From NCBI RefSeq assembly GCF_003846185.1, contig NZ_ML123034.1, forward strand, positions 1,060,902 through 1,124,901: a stretch of 64,000 nt of DNA. The letters are read 5' to 3'. Source of the DNA: Streptomyces sp. ADI96-02 (GTDB taxonomy: Bacteria > Actinomycetota > Actinomycetes > Streptomycetales > Streptomycetaceae). The translations under genes and the position numbers were made by a program. The stretch's first letter is position 1; every line of letters starts with the position of its first letter. Below are positions 45,762 to 54,240 of the stretch, piece by piece. The notes under the pieces were generated by a model, which did not search any database, was not told the DNA's origin, and saw nothing but the letters and a program-made list of their open reading frames with translations.

Positions 45762-48700
45762 TCACACCGACATCGGCTCCAGTTCGCGCCGGAAGCGGGC
45801 CTCGGTCCGCGCTATGCGGGTGAGCGGGTGGTCGTCGCCGAGCTGCCGCGACAGTTCGAGGACGAGCTCCGACCGCAGCTGCACGGCCTCCTCCTCGCGC
45901 CCCATCGCGTCGAGCGTGACCGCCATGTTGGAGATCATCGCCAGCGTCTCCGGATGGTGTGCGCCGAGCGCGTCGCGGAACTGCCCGGCCAGCCGCTGCT
46001 CGGTCTCCAGCACGATGCCCAGCTCGCCCCGGTCCGCGGTGGCACTGGCCAGGTTCATCACGCAGAACAGGGTGTTAGGGTGGTCGCGGCCGAACGCCTC
46101 CCGCATCGAGGCGACCACCTGCGTGAGCGTCCGCTCCGCCTGCTCCGGCTCGCCGGCCCCCGACAGGTAGACGCCGAGGTTGTTCAGGGCGGCCAGGGTG
46201 TACGGGTGCTTCTCCCCCGGCACCTTCATGTACTGGTCGACGACCTCCTGGGCCGTGCTCCGCGCCTCGGCGGTCTCCCCCGCCGCGTACAGGTCGGCGG
46301 CCAGGTTGAGGTCGCAGGCCAGTGAATCCGGGTTGGCGATGGTGTACTTCGCCCGGTAGCGCGCGCGGGTCGCCACCGTCAGCCGGCGGGCGTCCTCCAG
46401 CCGTCCGGCCCGGCGCAGCGACACCGCGAGGCTCTTCGCCGCGCTCAGCGTGGCGGGGAAGCTCCGGCCCATGGTCTGCTTGAAGCTGTCGTAGGCGCGG
46501 CTCAGCAGGGTCACCGAGTCCTCGTAGCGGCCGACCTCGCGCAGGTCGCGGCCCAGGTTCATGGCGGAGGACAGGCTGTTGGGGTGCTCCGGGCCGAGCA
46601 CCTGCGAGCGCAGGTCGTAGACCTCCTGGTCGATCTCCCGGGCGCGGGCGTACTGGCCGACGCTGCGCAGGTTCAGCGCCAGGTTGTTGGCGGCGGCCAG
46701 GGTGCGGGGATGCGAGTCGTGGAAGATCTGGCTGAAGCCCTCGTGGGCCTCGGTGGCCATCTCGATCGCGGTGCCGTAGTCGCCGAGCAGGCCGAGGTCG
46801 ATGGCGAGGCTGCTGGTGGTCATGTAGGTGTGCGGGTGCTCCGGGCCCAGCACCTCCCGCTGCCGCTCGAGCGTGAACTCGTCCAGCTCCTTGGCCTCCA
46901 CGTACCGGCCGCGGGTGCGCAGGATGTTGGAGAGGTGGAAGCAGAGGTAGAGGTACTGGAGGTCGCGTTCGCCCAGCTTCTCCAGCCACACCTCCCGCAG
47001 GTCGTCGCCGAGCGTGGCGGCCGTCCGCACGTCTCCGCGCTTCCACAGGTAGCGCACCCGGTCGATCAGCAGCCTGCGCGTCTCCGGCTCCTTGCAGTGG
47101 CGCGCCTCGGACGGACCGAGGTGCGGCCAGATGGTGGCGAACCGCGGCCAGGTCTCGGGGTTGTCGATCGGCTCGTCCCCGTCGGGCCGGGCCCCGGCGA
47201 GGATGCGGTGCACGACGTGCCGGGCGTCGCGCTGCTCCTCCTCGCTGAGCTGGGCCTTGATCACCGCCTGTACGAGGCGGTGCACCTGGACGGAGTTGGA
47301 GACCTGGTCGACCTTGGCGAGGGCGAAGCGGCCGATCTCCCGGATGACCCGGCCCAGCACCAGCTTCTCCTGGAGCGAGGCGTCGTACGGCTTCAGCGCC
47401 GCGATCATCTCCTTGCTGTAGAGGAGGTTCGCGGAGATCGGCTCGGGCGCGAAGAAGGCGCAGAGCTGGAGCAGCCGCACGGCCGCGGGCGAGCGCTCCC
47501 TGAGCCGGGCGATGGAGATGTTCCACGTCGCGGCGACCGGCTCCGGGTAGCCCGGAGGCTGGTTGAGGGCGAGCACCTGGGGTGCCTGCTGGGCCAGTTG
47601 CTCCAGGTAGGCGTCGATCGGGGTGGCGGTCTCGGCGATCCAGGCGGCGGCCTGTTCCACGGCCAGCGGCAGGTCGCCGACGGCGACGGCGACCTGGTCG
47701 GCGTCCGCCGCGCTGAGCCCCGGGGCGCGGCGCTGGAGGTGTTCGACGGACTCCTCCCGCAGGAAGACGTCCACCGGCAGGGCGTCGCCGTGCTGGGACC
47801 AGCTCTGGTTGCGGGAGGTCACCAGGATGTGGCCGGAGCCGCCCTGCGGGAAGTAGCGGCGCAGTTGCTCGGGGTCGTCCGCGTTGTCGAAGACCAGCAG
47901 CCAGCGGTCCGAGGGGACGCCGCGCCGCAGCAGGTCGACGGCCTCCTTCGAGGCCGCCGCCATGTCGTCGCCGCCCTGGGCGCCGAGGCGGACGGCCAGT
48001 TCCGCGAGCGAGGCGACCACGTCGTCGGTCTGCTCGGAGGAGATCCACCAGACCAGGTCGTAGTCGGCCATGAAGCGGTGCACGTACTCCAGCGCGACCT
48101 GGGTCTTGCCGACGCCGCCGAGTCCGTAGAGCGTCTGCGGCTGCGGCAGCACGACGGCCATGCCGCCGCCGAGCTGGTCGCGCATCCGCTCCAGCACCGT
48201 CGAGCGGCCGGTGAAGCCGGGGTTGCGGGGCGGCGCGTTCCAGATCCGGGGCACGGTGCCGGGGAAGCGGGGCCCCGGGGAGACCCCGTCGGCCACCTGC
48301 ACGGGGCGGTCCAGGGCGCGCATCAGCGCGGTGGTGGCGTGCACCTCGTCCAGCCGGAAGAGGTCGACCGGGTTGCGGTCGATGTAGGGGGCCGTCAGGC
48401 GCACGTCCCCGACCCGCAGGGGCAGCAGGTGGCGCCGGCCGCCGCCGGGGTCCTCCGCGACGGCCCGGTTCCACACGTCCACCGCGCGCTGCGACTTGAG
48501 GTAGGCGCCGGAGAGCAGGACGACGGTGCGCGCCGCGTTCTCGGCGGTCACCGCGGTCGGCTCCGGCTCGTCCCGCCCAGCAAAGACGTCGCGCGGGACC
48601 ACCCGGAAGCCGGCCCGGGTGAGGACCGATTCGACCCAGTCGGCCCACATCCGGTTCTCCGCCACGTAACTGAGGAAGAGGTCGGCGGGCAGGGCGGGCC

Positions 48701-49697
48701 TGCGCCGGGTGAAGGCGTCGCGGATGCGCAGCCGCACCTCCTCGCCGATCGGCGGCATCGAGGTGATCTCGCGGTCCGTGATGACCGCGGCGAGCCGTTC
48801 GAAGGCGGAGAGCAGCGAGTTGGTGAGCCCGGCCTCGTCCCCGAAGGTGGCGAGCGTCTCCTCGTAGGCGTAGTAGGGGCGGTACGGGATCTCCACCGCG
48901 CCCCAGTAGGCGGTGAGTTCGTCGCCGGACAGCTCGCGCGGGATCCGGTCGAACTTGAGCCGGGCCAGAGCGCGTCCGGCGTCCGCCTTCTCCTTCTCCC
49001 CCTCGTCGATGCGCATGGGGACGGGGAAGATGGAGATGGGCCGCCCCGTGTAGCGCTCGGCGATCTGGCGGGCGACGGCGGCGGCCCCGTCGATGGACTG
49101 GTCGCTGAGGGTGAAGCAGTCGACGAGTACGTCGGGCAGGTGGACGGTGCAGATGTCGGCGATGTCGCTGAGGCCGGTGCGGCTGTCGATGAGGACGTAG
49201 TCGTAGTTGGCCTTCATGTCGTCGCGCAGCGCGTCGAAGAAGTGGCCGCCGCCGAGCCGGTCGTAGAAGTTGTCCCAGTCGAAGGTGGACACGGTCGCGG
49301 AGTACTCGCGGTTCTGCCGGCCGGCCGAGACGAAGTCCAGCGTGCCGCCGCGCGGGAACTCCCAGCCGAGCGCCTCCGGGGTCAGGGAGACGGCGTGCGG
49401 CTGGATGCGCGCGTAGTCGCGGTGCCAGTCGTCGGCGCGCCGGGCGGGGCTGGTCGCGGCCCAGGCGTACTCGGTGATCAGGTCGATCACGCCGGTGGTG
49501 GCGCCGAGGGTGGCGGGATCGAGGAAGGGGTGGAAGAACCGGTGGAGGCCGGGCGCCTCCAGGTCCCAGTCGACGGCCAGCACCCGCTTGCCGTTGGCCG
49601 CCAGGATCCAGGCGGTGTTGGCCAGGGCCATGGTGCGCCCCGTGCCGCCCTTGTACGAGTAGAAAGTGACGATGCGCCCGTCACGACCGGCACTCAT
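45762..49697 (-). CDS. fxsT: FxsT: ParA-like/TIR/NB-ARC/TPR protein of the FxSxx-COOH system
   Basis: A 1311-residue multidomain protein. In order: a ParA/MinD-like ATPase with deviant Walker A KGGTGRT (residues 16-22) up to about 310; a TIR domain from ADLFLSYVAENRMW (about 338) to 470; an NB-ARC ATPase with GLGGVGKT (525-532) and Walker B LLVFDNAD; a winged-helix spacer; and kinesin-light-chain-like TPRs from about 900 to 1290 (LGPEHPHTYMTTSSLAIDLG type units). In the TIR domain the usual catalytic Glu position reads AVDVW. Its start overlaps the fxsC stop (ATGA). The layout is that of an NLR-type sensor. Role in the FxsA peptide system is unknown. Confidence 0.9.
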   Translation of the reverse strand: MSAGRDGRIVTFYSYKGGTGRTMALANTAWILAANGKRVLAVDWDLEAPGLHRFFHPFLDPATLGATTGVIDLITEYAWAATSPARRADDWHRDYARIQPHAVSLTPEALGWEFPRGGTLDFVSAGRQNREYSATVSTFDWDNFYDRLGGGHFFDALRDDMKANYDYVLIDSRTGLSDIADICTVHLPDVLVDCFTLSDQSIDGAAAVARQIAERYTGRPISIFPVPMRIDEGEKEKADAGRALARLKFDRIPRELSGDELTAYWGAVEIPYRPYYAYEETLATFGDEAGLTNSLLSAFERLAAVITDREITSMPPIGEEVRLRIRDAFTRRRPALPADLFLSYVAENRMWADWVESVLTRAGFRVVPRDVFAGRDEPEPTAVTAENAARTVVLLSGAYLKSQRAVDVWNRAVAEDPGGGRRHLLPLRVGDVRLTAPYIDRNPVDLFRLDEVHATTALMRALDRPVQVADGVSPGPRFPGTVPRIWNAPPRNPGFTGRSTVLERMRDQLGGGMAVVLPQPQTLYGLGGVGKTQVALEYVHRFMADYDLVWWISSEQTDDVVASLAELAVRLGAQGGDDMAAASKEAVDLLRRGVPSDRWLLVFDNADDPEQLRRYFPQGGSGHILVTSRNQSWSQHGDALPVDVFLREESVEHLQRRAPGLSAADADQVAVAVGDLPLAVEQAAAWIAETATPIDAYLEQLAQQAPQVLALNQPPGYPEPVAATWNISIARLRERSPAAVRLLQLCAFFAPEPISANLLYSKEMIAALKPYDASLQEKLVLGRVIREIGRFALAKVDQVSNSVQVHRLVQAVIKAQLSEEEQRDARHVVHRILAGARPDGDEPIDNPETWPRFATIWPHLGPSEARHCKEPETRRLLIDRVRYLWKRGDVRTAATLGDDLREVWLEKLGERDLQYLYLCFHLSNILRTRGRYVEAKELDEFTLERQREVLGPEHPHTYMTTSSLAIDLGLLGDYGTAIEMATEAHEGFSQIFHDSHPRTLAAANNLALNLRSVGQYARAREIDQEVYDLRSQVLGPEHPNSLSSAMNLGRDLREVGRYEDSVTLLSRAYDSFKQTMGRSFPATLSAAKSLAVSLRRAGRLEDARRLTVATRARYRAKYTIANPDSLACDLNLAADLYAAGETAEARSTAQEVVDQYMKVPGEKHPYTLAALNNLGVYLSGAGEPEQAERTLTQVVASMREAFGRDHPNTLFCVMNLASATADRGELGIVLETEQRLAGQFRDALGAHHPETLAMISNMAVTLDAMGREEEAVQLRSELVLELSRQLGDDHPLTRIARTEARFRRELEPMSV

Positions 49698-51016
49698 AGG
49701 TCCTCCGCTTCCGTCGCAGGGTCGTGCGGGTCGGGGGTGTAGCTGGTGCCGCCCATGCCCATGGGGCCGGTGAGCCGGGTCCGTTCGCCGGAGCCTGACC
49801 CGGAGCCCGGCGGGTAGGCCGTGGCGTGTCTGAGGTACTGCTGGGCGGCGACCTCGACGACCTGGGGCAGGATCTGGCCGAACGCCTCCATGGTGGGCAC
49901 CCCCTTGGCCGCGACGCGGCAGAAGGCCCGGCCCTGGCTCATCTTGACCGGCATGGTCGCGTCGAGCTTCTCGGTCAGCTCGGCCTCGGCGGCCCGGCTC
50001 TGGTGGTCGTCCCGGCTCCACGGGACGACCATGGTCACCCAGGGCCGGTCCGCCGTGTCGAAGGCGGCGAGCCTGCGGCGGCGGTCCTCGTCCTGGAGGG
50101 CCCAGCGGTCGACGAGCAGGATCTCGGGGGTGCTGGGCGGGGCCTTGCCCTCATTCTGGCCCGGCTCCTCGTCGAACGAGGTGATGTGTGCCTGGTAGTT
50201 GAGCGAGCGCACCAGCTCCTCGGCGACGTAGGCCAAGGGGCGGGCGGCGGCCGGATGGTAGGGGTTCCAGTCCTGCGGATGGTCGCCGTAGTACGCGCTG
50301 TCGCGGCCCTCGGGCAGGTCGTGGCGGGTGGGTGCGGCGACGGTGATCTGCATGGGCCGCGGGGCGCCGACGCCGCTGCTCCGGGAGCCGAAGGCGCTGG
50401 GCGCGAGGCGGTAGTCGACGGGCCGGCCGGTGTCGATGCGTACGGTGTCGGCGACGCTGACGATGCGCTTGGCCAACTCGTAGACGGCCCGTTCGTACTC
50501 CTGGGCGAAGAGGCGGAGCTTGATCAGGCCGTAGAGGCCGTCGGTGACGTACCGCTCGCCGAGGTCGCGGTGGTTGAACTGCAACCGCTCGGCCGATCCC
50601 GGCAGTTGGCTCGGTGGCACCGGCACCCACAGGGCCGGGACGATCGCCTCGGCGCTCTGGTTGGAGCGGGCCCGGTGGTGGATGGCGCGCTGCTCGAACG
50701 CGTGCCACTCCTTGCCGCACATCTCGCTGGCGAAATACCGCGGTGAGAACAGCGGAACGAAGACGCGGCAGGTGGCGAGCACCTCGCCGAGCCGTTCCGA
50801 CCAGCCCTCACCCGAGCGTATCTCCCGGTCCATGAAGCCCGCGGAGGCGCTCGCGGGCAGATCGGTCATGGCCATCACATGGCCGCAGAGGTCCTGGAAA
50901 AGCCGTTCGACCCACATATCGGGGTCCGTTCCGTTGCCGTACCCCGGAGTGTGGGCGTAACTCAGAAAGAAGTACGGCCGATGGTCCGCCGCTCGCTGCT
51001 GCGTCGATGCGTGCAC
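49694..51016 (-). CDS. fxsC: FxsC, TIR-like protein of the FxSxx-COOH system
   Basis: A 440-residue cytosolic protein. The N-terminal TIR-like domain (PYFFLSYAHTPGYGN at about residue 14; FSPRYFASEMCGKEWHAFEQ near 90-109) retains the Glu (Glu103) that is catalytic in NAD-cleaving TIR proteins. A second alpha/beta domain covers about residues 225-410 and the tail is Gly/Ser-rich. The GTG at 51016 is preferred for its GGACGGGGG site; an ATG at 51046 has none. It is encoded between fxsB and fxsT and coupled to the latter. Whether it hydrolyses NAD is not known. Confidence 0.85.
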   Translation of the reverse strand: MHASTQQRAADHRPYFFLSYAHTPGYGNGTDPDMWVERLFQDLCGHVMAMTDLPASASAGFMDREIRSGEGWSERLGEVLATCRVFVPLFSPRYFASEMCGKEWHAFEQRAIHHRARSNQSAEAIVPALWVPVPPSQLPGSAERLQFNHRDLGERYVTDGLYGLIKLRLFAQEYERAVYELAKRIVSVADTVRIDTGRPVDYRLAPSAFGSRSSGVGAPRPMQITVAAPTRHDLPEGRDSAYYGDHPQDWNPYHPAAARPLAYVAEELVRSLNYQAHITSFDEEPGQNEGKAPPSTPEILLVDRWALQDEDRRRRLAAFDTADRPWVTMVVPWSRDDHQSRAAEAELTEKLDATMPVKMSQGRAFCRVAAKGVPTMEAFGQILPQVVEVAAQQYLRHATAYPPGSGSGSGERTRLTGPMGMGGTSYTPDPHDPATEAEDL

Positions 51017-51148
51017 ACGACCCCCGTCCTGTGTGAGCACTCGCATCCGAGGAGTGGGAAAGGGACGCGAGCGAATTCATCATTCCGGAGCGCACCGCGC
51101 TCCACCCCCCTGCCGTTCGGTCATTGAACGCTTCTTTTCGGTCATCCG

Positions 51149-53431
51149 TCAGGATGTTCGACGAGTGGCCCGCGAGATCGGAACGGTCTTACCACCGTTC
51201 CTCCCAGTTGTCCCGTGTGTGCCGCTGATCTCCTTGCGGAGAAGGGCGAGCAGTTGCTTTCCGTCGACGGTCGGTTCGGCGGCCTTCTCGATCATGTCGA
51301 GCGCTTCGGGCACCCCGGCGAGAAAGCGCGGTTCGAAGAGGCCGAGCCCCGCCCTTTCGAATGTCTCGGAGAGGAGACGGGAAAACGGAACGCTTTCGTC
51401 CTGCCAGGGCGCCCGGTGGCGCCAGGCGCCGTCCGAGGCGTAGAGATCCGTCACCTCGGTGAGCGCCTTCAGTTTCGCCCGCCGGAATCCGCTCAGCAGC
51501 CCCAGCGCCAGCTCCCGCGCGTCGGCCGTCAGCACCGCCCCGAGCCCGCCGTACCCGTGCCGGCCCGGTCCGGCCGGACCGGAGGCGAGCGGGGTCAGGG
51601 TGGTGATCGCCGCCGCCTCGGCTGCCTGTACCGGCACGGCGTCCTCCAGCAGCGCCCAGGCGTCGGCGAGCCCCCGCGCCCAGGCGTCGGCCTCGGCCGG
51701 GCCGAGCCGTTCGGCCGCGGCCGTGCCGAAGCAGTCGCGGTGGGGATCGAGGTCGTCGAGGACGGGTCCGGCGGCGGGAGCGGGGCGCAGCGCGCGCACC
51801 GGCCGCCAGCGCGGACCGTCGGCGGGGCCCGGCACGACGCGCAGGTCGGCGGCGCCCTCCCGGCGGACCAGGAGCACCCCGCCGGCGGTGCGCACCACCG
51901 CCGTACCCTCCTCGCCGGGGCCGGCGATCCGCGCCTCGCCGAGCGTGGGCAGGTACACGCGGCCGTCCCGGTAGGTCACCGGCACCGACAGGTCGAGCCC
52001 GGCGCGCACGGCGGCGGCGGCGACCGACACGGCGAGCCGCTCGGTCGGCAGCCCGGCCGGGTCCCGGCCGTCCCTCAGCGCGCGCAGCGTGTCGAGCAGC
52101 CAGGTGCGGGTGTACGGGTGCGCGAGCACGGCGTCCAGCGCCCGCGCGCCCCCGGCGCTCCCCTCCAGTTCGCCGGCCAGCCGCCAGGACGCGTCCCAGA
52201 CCTCCGAGCCCCGTCCGCCGAGTTCGTGGTGGAGGGCCGCGAGGAGGGTGCGCGTCAGGTCCTGCTGCGCCGCGGCCAGTTCGGACGGCGCGCGTACGGC
52301 GGGCGACTCGGTGGCCGCGGCCGTGCGGTCCTCGATGCCCCGCACCAGGGCGGCCAGGTCCTCGCAGTAGACGGACGGGTTGTCGAAGCCGTCGGCGGCG
52401 CGGTAGCGGTGGGTGTAGAGGCCGCCGCCGCACGAACGTACGACGGGGCAGCGGCGGCAGGTCCCGCTGACCCCGGCCAGACCGAGCTGGCGTGCGCGGA
52501 CCCCGGGGTGGGCGGCGACCTCGTCGAAACTGTTCCGGAAGACGTCGAAGCCGGTCGAGGCGGCGCCCTCGTAGGCGCTCTTGAGCGAGTCGACCTGTTC
52601 CAGCTGCCCGTCGGTCTCGATCACGACGAGGTCGGTGGGCGCCAGGCCCAGCGACTCGGTGAGGCCGGGGCCGCCGCCGAGGGTGGAGAGCACCGAGGAG
52701 AAGAGCCGGACGGGCACGGGGCGGCCCTGCTCCGTCCAGCGGTCGAAGACCGCCAGGAGCCAGTCGGCGTACGCGGTGGCCGATCCCTCCGGCCGCGGCG
52801 GCGGCTCGTCCCAGGTGGCGTGCGGCAGCAGGAAGTCCACGAGAGGCGGCTTCAGCCCGGCGAGGGCGTCGTGCACCGCGACCGGGTCGTTGCGGACGTC
52901 GACCGTGCAGAGCAGGCCGAGGTCGAGGTGGCGGTAGCGCTCCTGGTGGAGCAGGTCGACGGCCCGCAGGACGAGCGGGTGGCTGGTGCGTCCGTCGGCG
53001 AAGCGCCGGTGCCGGTCGTTGGCCGCCCGGTCGCCGTCCAGCGAGATGCCGACCCGGACGCCGAACTCGTCGAACAGGTCGAGGTAGCGGGGGCTGAGCT
53101 GGACGCCGTTGGTGTGGATCCTCAGGTCCAGCTCAGCGATGCCGTCGAGTGCCGAGCCGAGCTCCTCGCAGACCCGTCGCAGCCGCGCGGGCCCCGCCAG
53201 GAGCGGTTCCCCGCCGTGCAGGATCACTGTGAGGGAGGGAAGCGCATGCGTGGCCGCATGCTCGGCCAGGCGTCGGGAAGTCCAGGAAATCGCTTCGTCG
53301 GAGATGGTCCTGGGGCGGGTGCGCCAGCTCTGATCCGCGTGTTCGTAGACATAGCAGTGGTCGCAGGCCAGATCGCACCTGCTGTGCACCTTGAGAACGA
53401 ATTCACGGAAGGGGACCAGGGGTCCTGTCAT
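51149..53431 (-). CDS. fxsB: FxsB, radical SAM/SPASM cyclophane synthase with degenerate C-terminal HExxH domain
   Basis: A 760-residue peptide maturase. The radical SAM core has CxxxCxxC (Cys19, Cys23, Cys26) and HGGEP at 72-76. The SPASM region has Cys325, Cys328, Cys334 and Cys356 for auxiliary clusters. Enzymes of this class (XyeB, GrrM, FxsB) join an aromatic ring carbon to the beta-carbon two residues on, making three-residue cyclophanes. The last 350 residues resemble the HExxH peptide-hydroxylase-like extension of such proteins, but the motif position reads SGFRRAKLKAL (647 on), so the metal site looks lost. Encoded 42 bp after fxsA. Confidence 0.92.
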   Translation of the reverse strand: MTGPLVPFREFVLKVHSRCDLACDHCYVYEHADQSWRTRPRTISDEAISWTSRRLAEHAATHALPSLTVILHGGEPLLAGPARLRRVCEELGSALDGIAELDLRIHTNGVQLSPRYLDLFDEFGVRVGISLDGDRAANDRHRRFADGRTSHPLVLRAVDLLHQERYRHLDLGLLCTVDVRNDPVAVHDALAGLKPPLVDFLLPHATWDEPPPRPEGSATAYADWLLAVFDRWTEQGRPVPVRLFSSVLSTLGGGPGLTESLGLAPTDLVVIETDGQLEQVDSLKSAYEGAASTGFDVFRNSFDEVAAHPGVRARQLGLAGVSGTCRRCPVVRSCGGGLYTHRYRAADGFDNPSVYCEDLAALVRGIEDRTAAATESPAVRAPSELAAAQQDLTRTLLAALHHELGGRGSEVWDASWRLAGELEGSAGGARALDAVLAHPYTRTWLLDTLRALRDGRDPAGLPTERLAVSVAAAAVRAGLDLSVPVTYRDGRVYLPTLGEARIAGPGEEGTAVVRTAGGVLLVRREGAADLRVVPGPADGPRWRPVRALRPAPAAGPVLDDLDPHRDCFGTAAAERLGPAEADAWARGLADAWALLEDAVPVQAAEAAAITTLTPLASGPAGPGRHGYGGLGAVLTADARELALGLLSGFRRAKLKALTEVTDLYASDGAWRHRAPWQDESVPFSRLLSETFERAGLGLFEPRFLAGVPEALDMIEKAAEPTVDGKQLLALLRKEISGTHGTTGRNGGKTVPISRATRRTS

Positions 53432-53473
53432 TCCGTCATTCTAAGGGCTGTCCCCAGCTCCCGGTGGGCCCGT

Positions 53474-53638
53474 TCAGAGAGCCGAACTGAAGGTGGAGAT
53501 CCGGGTGGAGCGGCCTGGTGAGGCGTCGATGACACGGCCGAGCTTCCTGGCGGCTTCGGCGCTGCGGGCGTCGGTCGCGGCGAGGGTCGTGCGAGTCTTC
53601 GCGTTGGCGAAGGCGGGGGTGGTTCCGTAGGTCTTCAC
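53474..53638 (-). CDS. fxsA: FxsA, FxSxx-COOH cyclophane RiPP precursor peptide
   Basis: A 54-residue peptide read from GTG at 53638. The first 40 residues are a hydrophilic Ala/Thr/Lys/Arg leader (VKTYGTTPAFANAKTRTTLA...) and the C-terminus is RISTFSSAL. The last five residues FSSAL fit the FxSxx-COOH rule that names the system. By analogy FxsB should link Phe50 to Ser52. GAGGAC stands about 7 nt before the GTG. It is the first gene of the operon, directly before fxsB. It is too short for most gene callers but its position and C-terminus leave little doubt. Confidence 0.88.
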   Translation of the reverse strand: MKTYGTTPAFANAKTRTTLAATDARSAEAARKLGRVIDASPGRSTRISTFSSAL

Positions 53639-53696
53639 GGCCGTCCTCGGGGGTCCTTGAGGGTCTCATTCCGGACAGGGGAAACGCTGCCGGTTT

Positions 53697-53710
53697 CTGC
53701 ATAATTGCAG
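53697..53710. promoter_or_regulatory. Palindrome in the fxsA promoter region
   Basis: CTGCATAATTGCAG is a perfect inverted repeat (5-bp arms, TAAT centre) 59 bp upstream of fxsA, inside the most A+T-rich stretch of the region. It overlaps a possible -10 (AATTAT on the minus strand) and may be an operator. Confidence 0.45.
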
Positions 53711-54240
53711 GGTCCGGCAGGCAGACTTTACTCCCATCCCGACCCTGCCACACGTCGGCGGACAAGCCTTCCCTCCTCGTTTCGAAAGCCGAAACCCGGC
53801 CCCGCACCCCGGTCGGGTCAAGCGGAAATGAACCGGTCGCGGAATGGCGCGCGGGATAGCCGCTGGTGAGCCGGACGACGGGACCGGAACGGCCGCCTCC
53901 GGCCGCGCGCAGGGGCGACTTCAGGACGATCCCGGCGACGGCCGGAACGTGCGGCCGAACGGCTCACCGGACCCGATCGGTTCGCGGCGGGGCGGGTTCC
54001 CGGCGAGCGGACCGGTGCTCCTGGAGCCCCGCCGGCCGAGGCGGGGCCGGACCGTGTCCGCGCGCGGGCGCACGGCGTCCGCGCGGAGGGCCGGGGCGGT
54101 GTGGCCGAAGCCCGCCGGGCGGCCTCGCGCGGGCGGCGGGCGCTCTTGCCGCGCCCTGCCCCCGCCCCTACTCTCATGGCCCGGGCGGGACGGCGCCACG
54201 AGCGGCAGGCCCACACCGACAACTGCAGACGGGGGTGGCC
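53711..54240. other. Intergenic region between divergent fxsA and SLATT genes
   Basis: 530 bp with no gene I can support; the open frames on both strands are GC-driven. Left end belongs to the fxs promoter, right end to the SLATT gene leader (GGGGGTGG before its ATG). Nothing else recognised. Confidence 0.5.

Noticed and set aside
46584..49742. Long plus-strand open frame opposite fxsT
   Set aside because: Mirror of the FxsT coding frame with no motif; the opposite strand carries clear P-loops and TPRs.
49698..50021. N-terminal extension of fxsT
   Set aside because: It lies inside the fxsC coding sequence, and the ATGA overlap at 49694-49697 gives a proper start right before the ParA-like motif.
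53436..53807. Longer minus-strand frame over fxsA
   Set aside because: It is in another frame, has Arg/Asp-rich filler sequence and lacks the FxSxx end; the 54-codon frame fits the system.
53921..54214. 97-codon minus-strand frame in the gap before the SLATT gene
   Set aside because: No ribosome site, Pro/Arg/Gly-rich shadow composition, no recognisable family.
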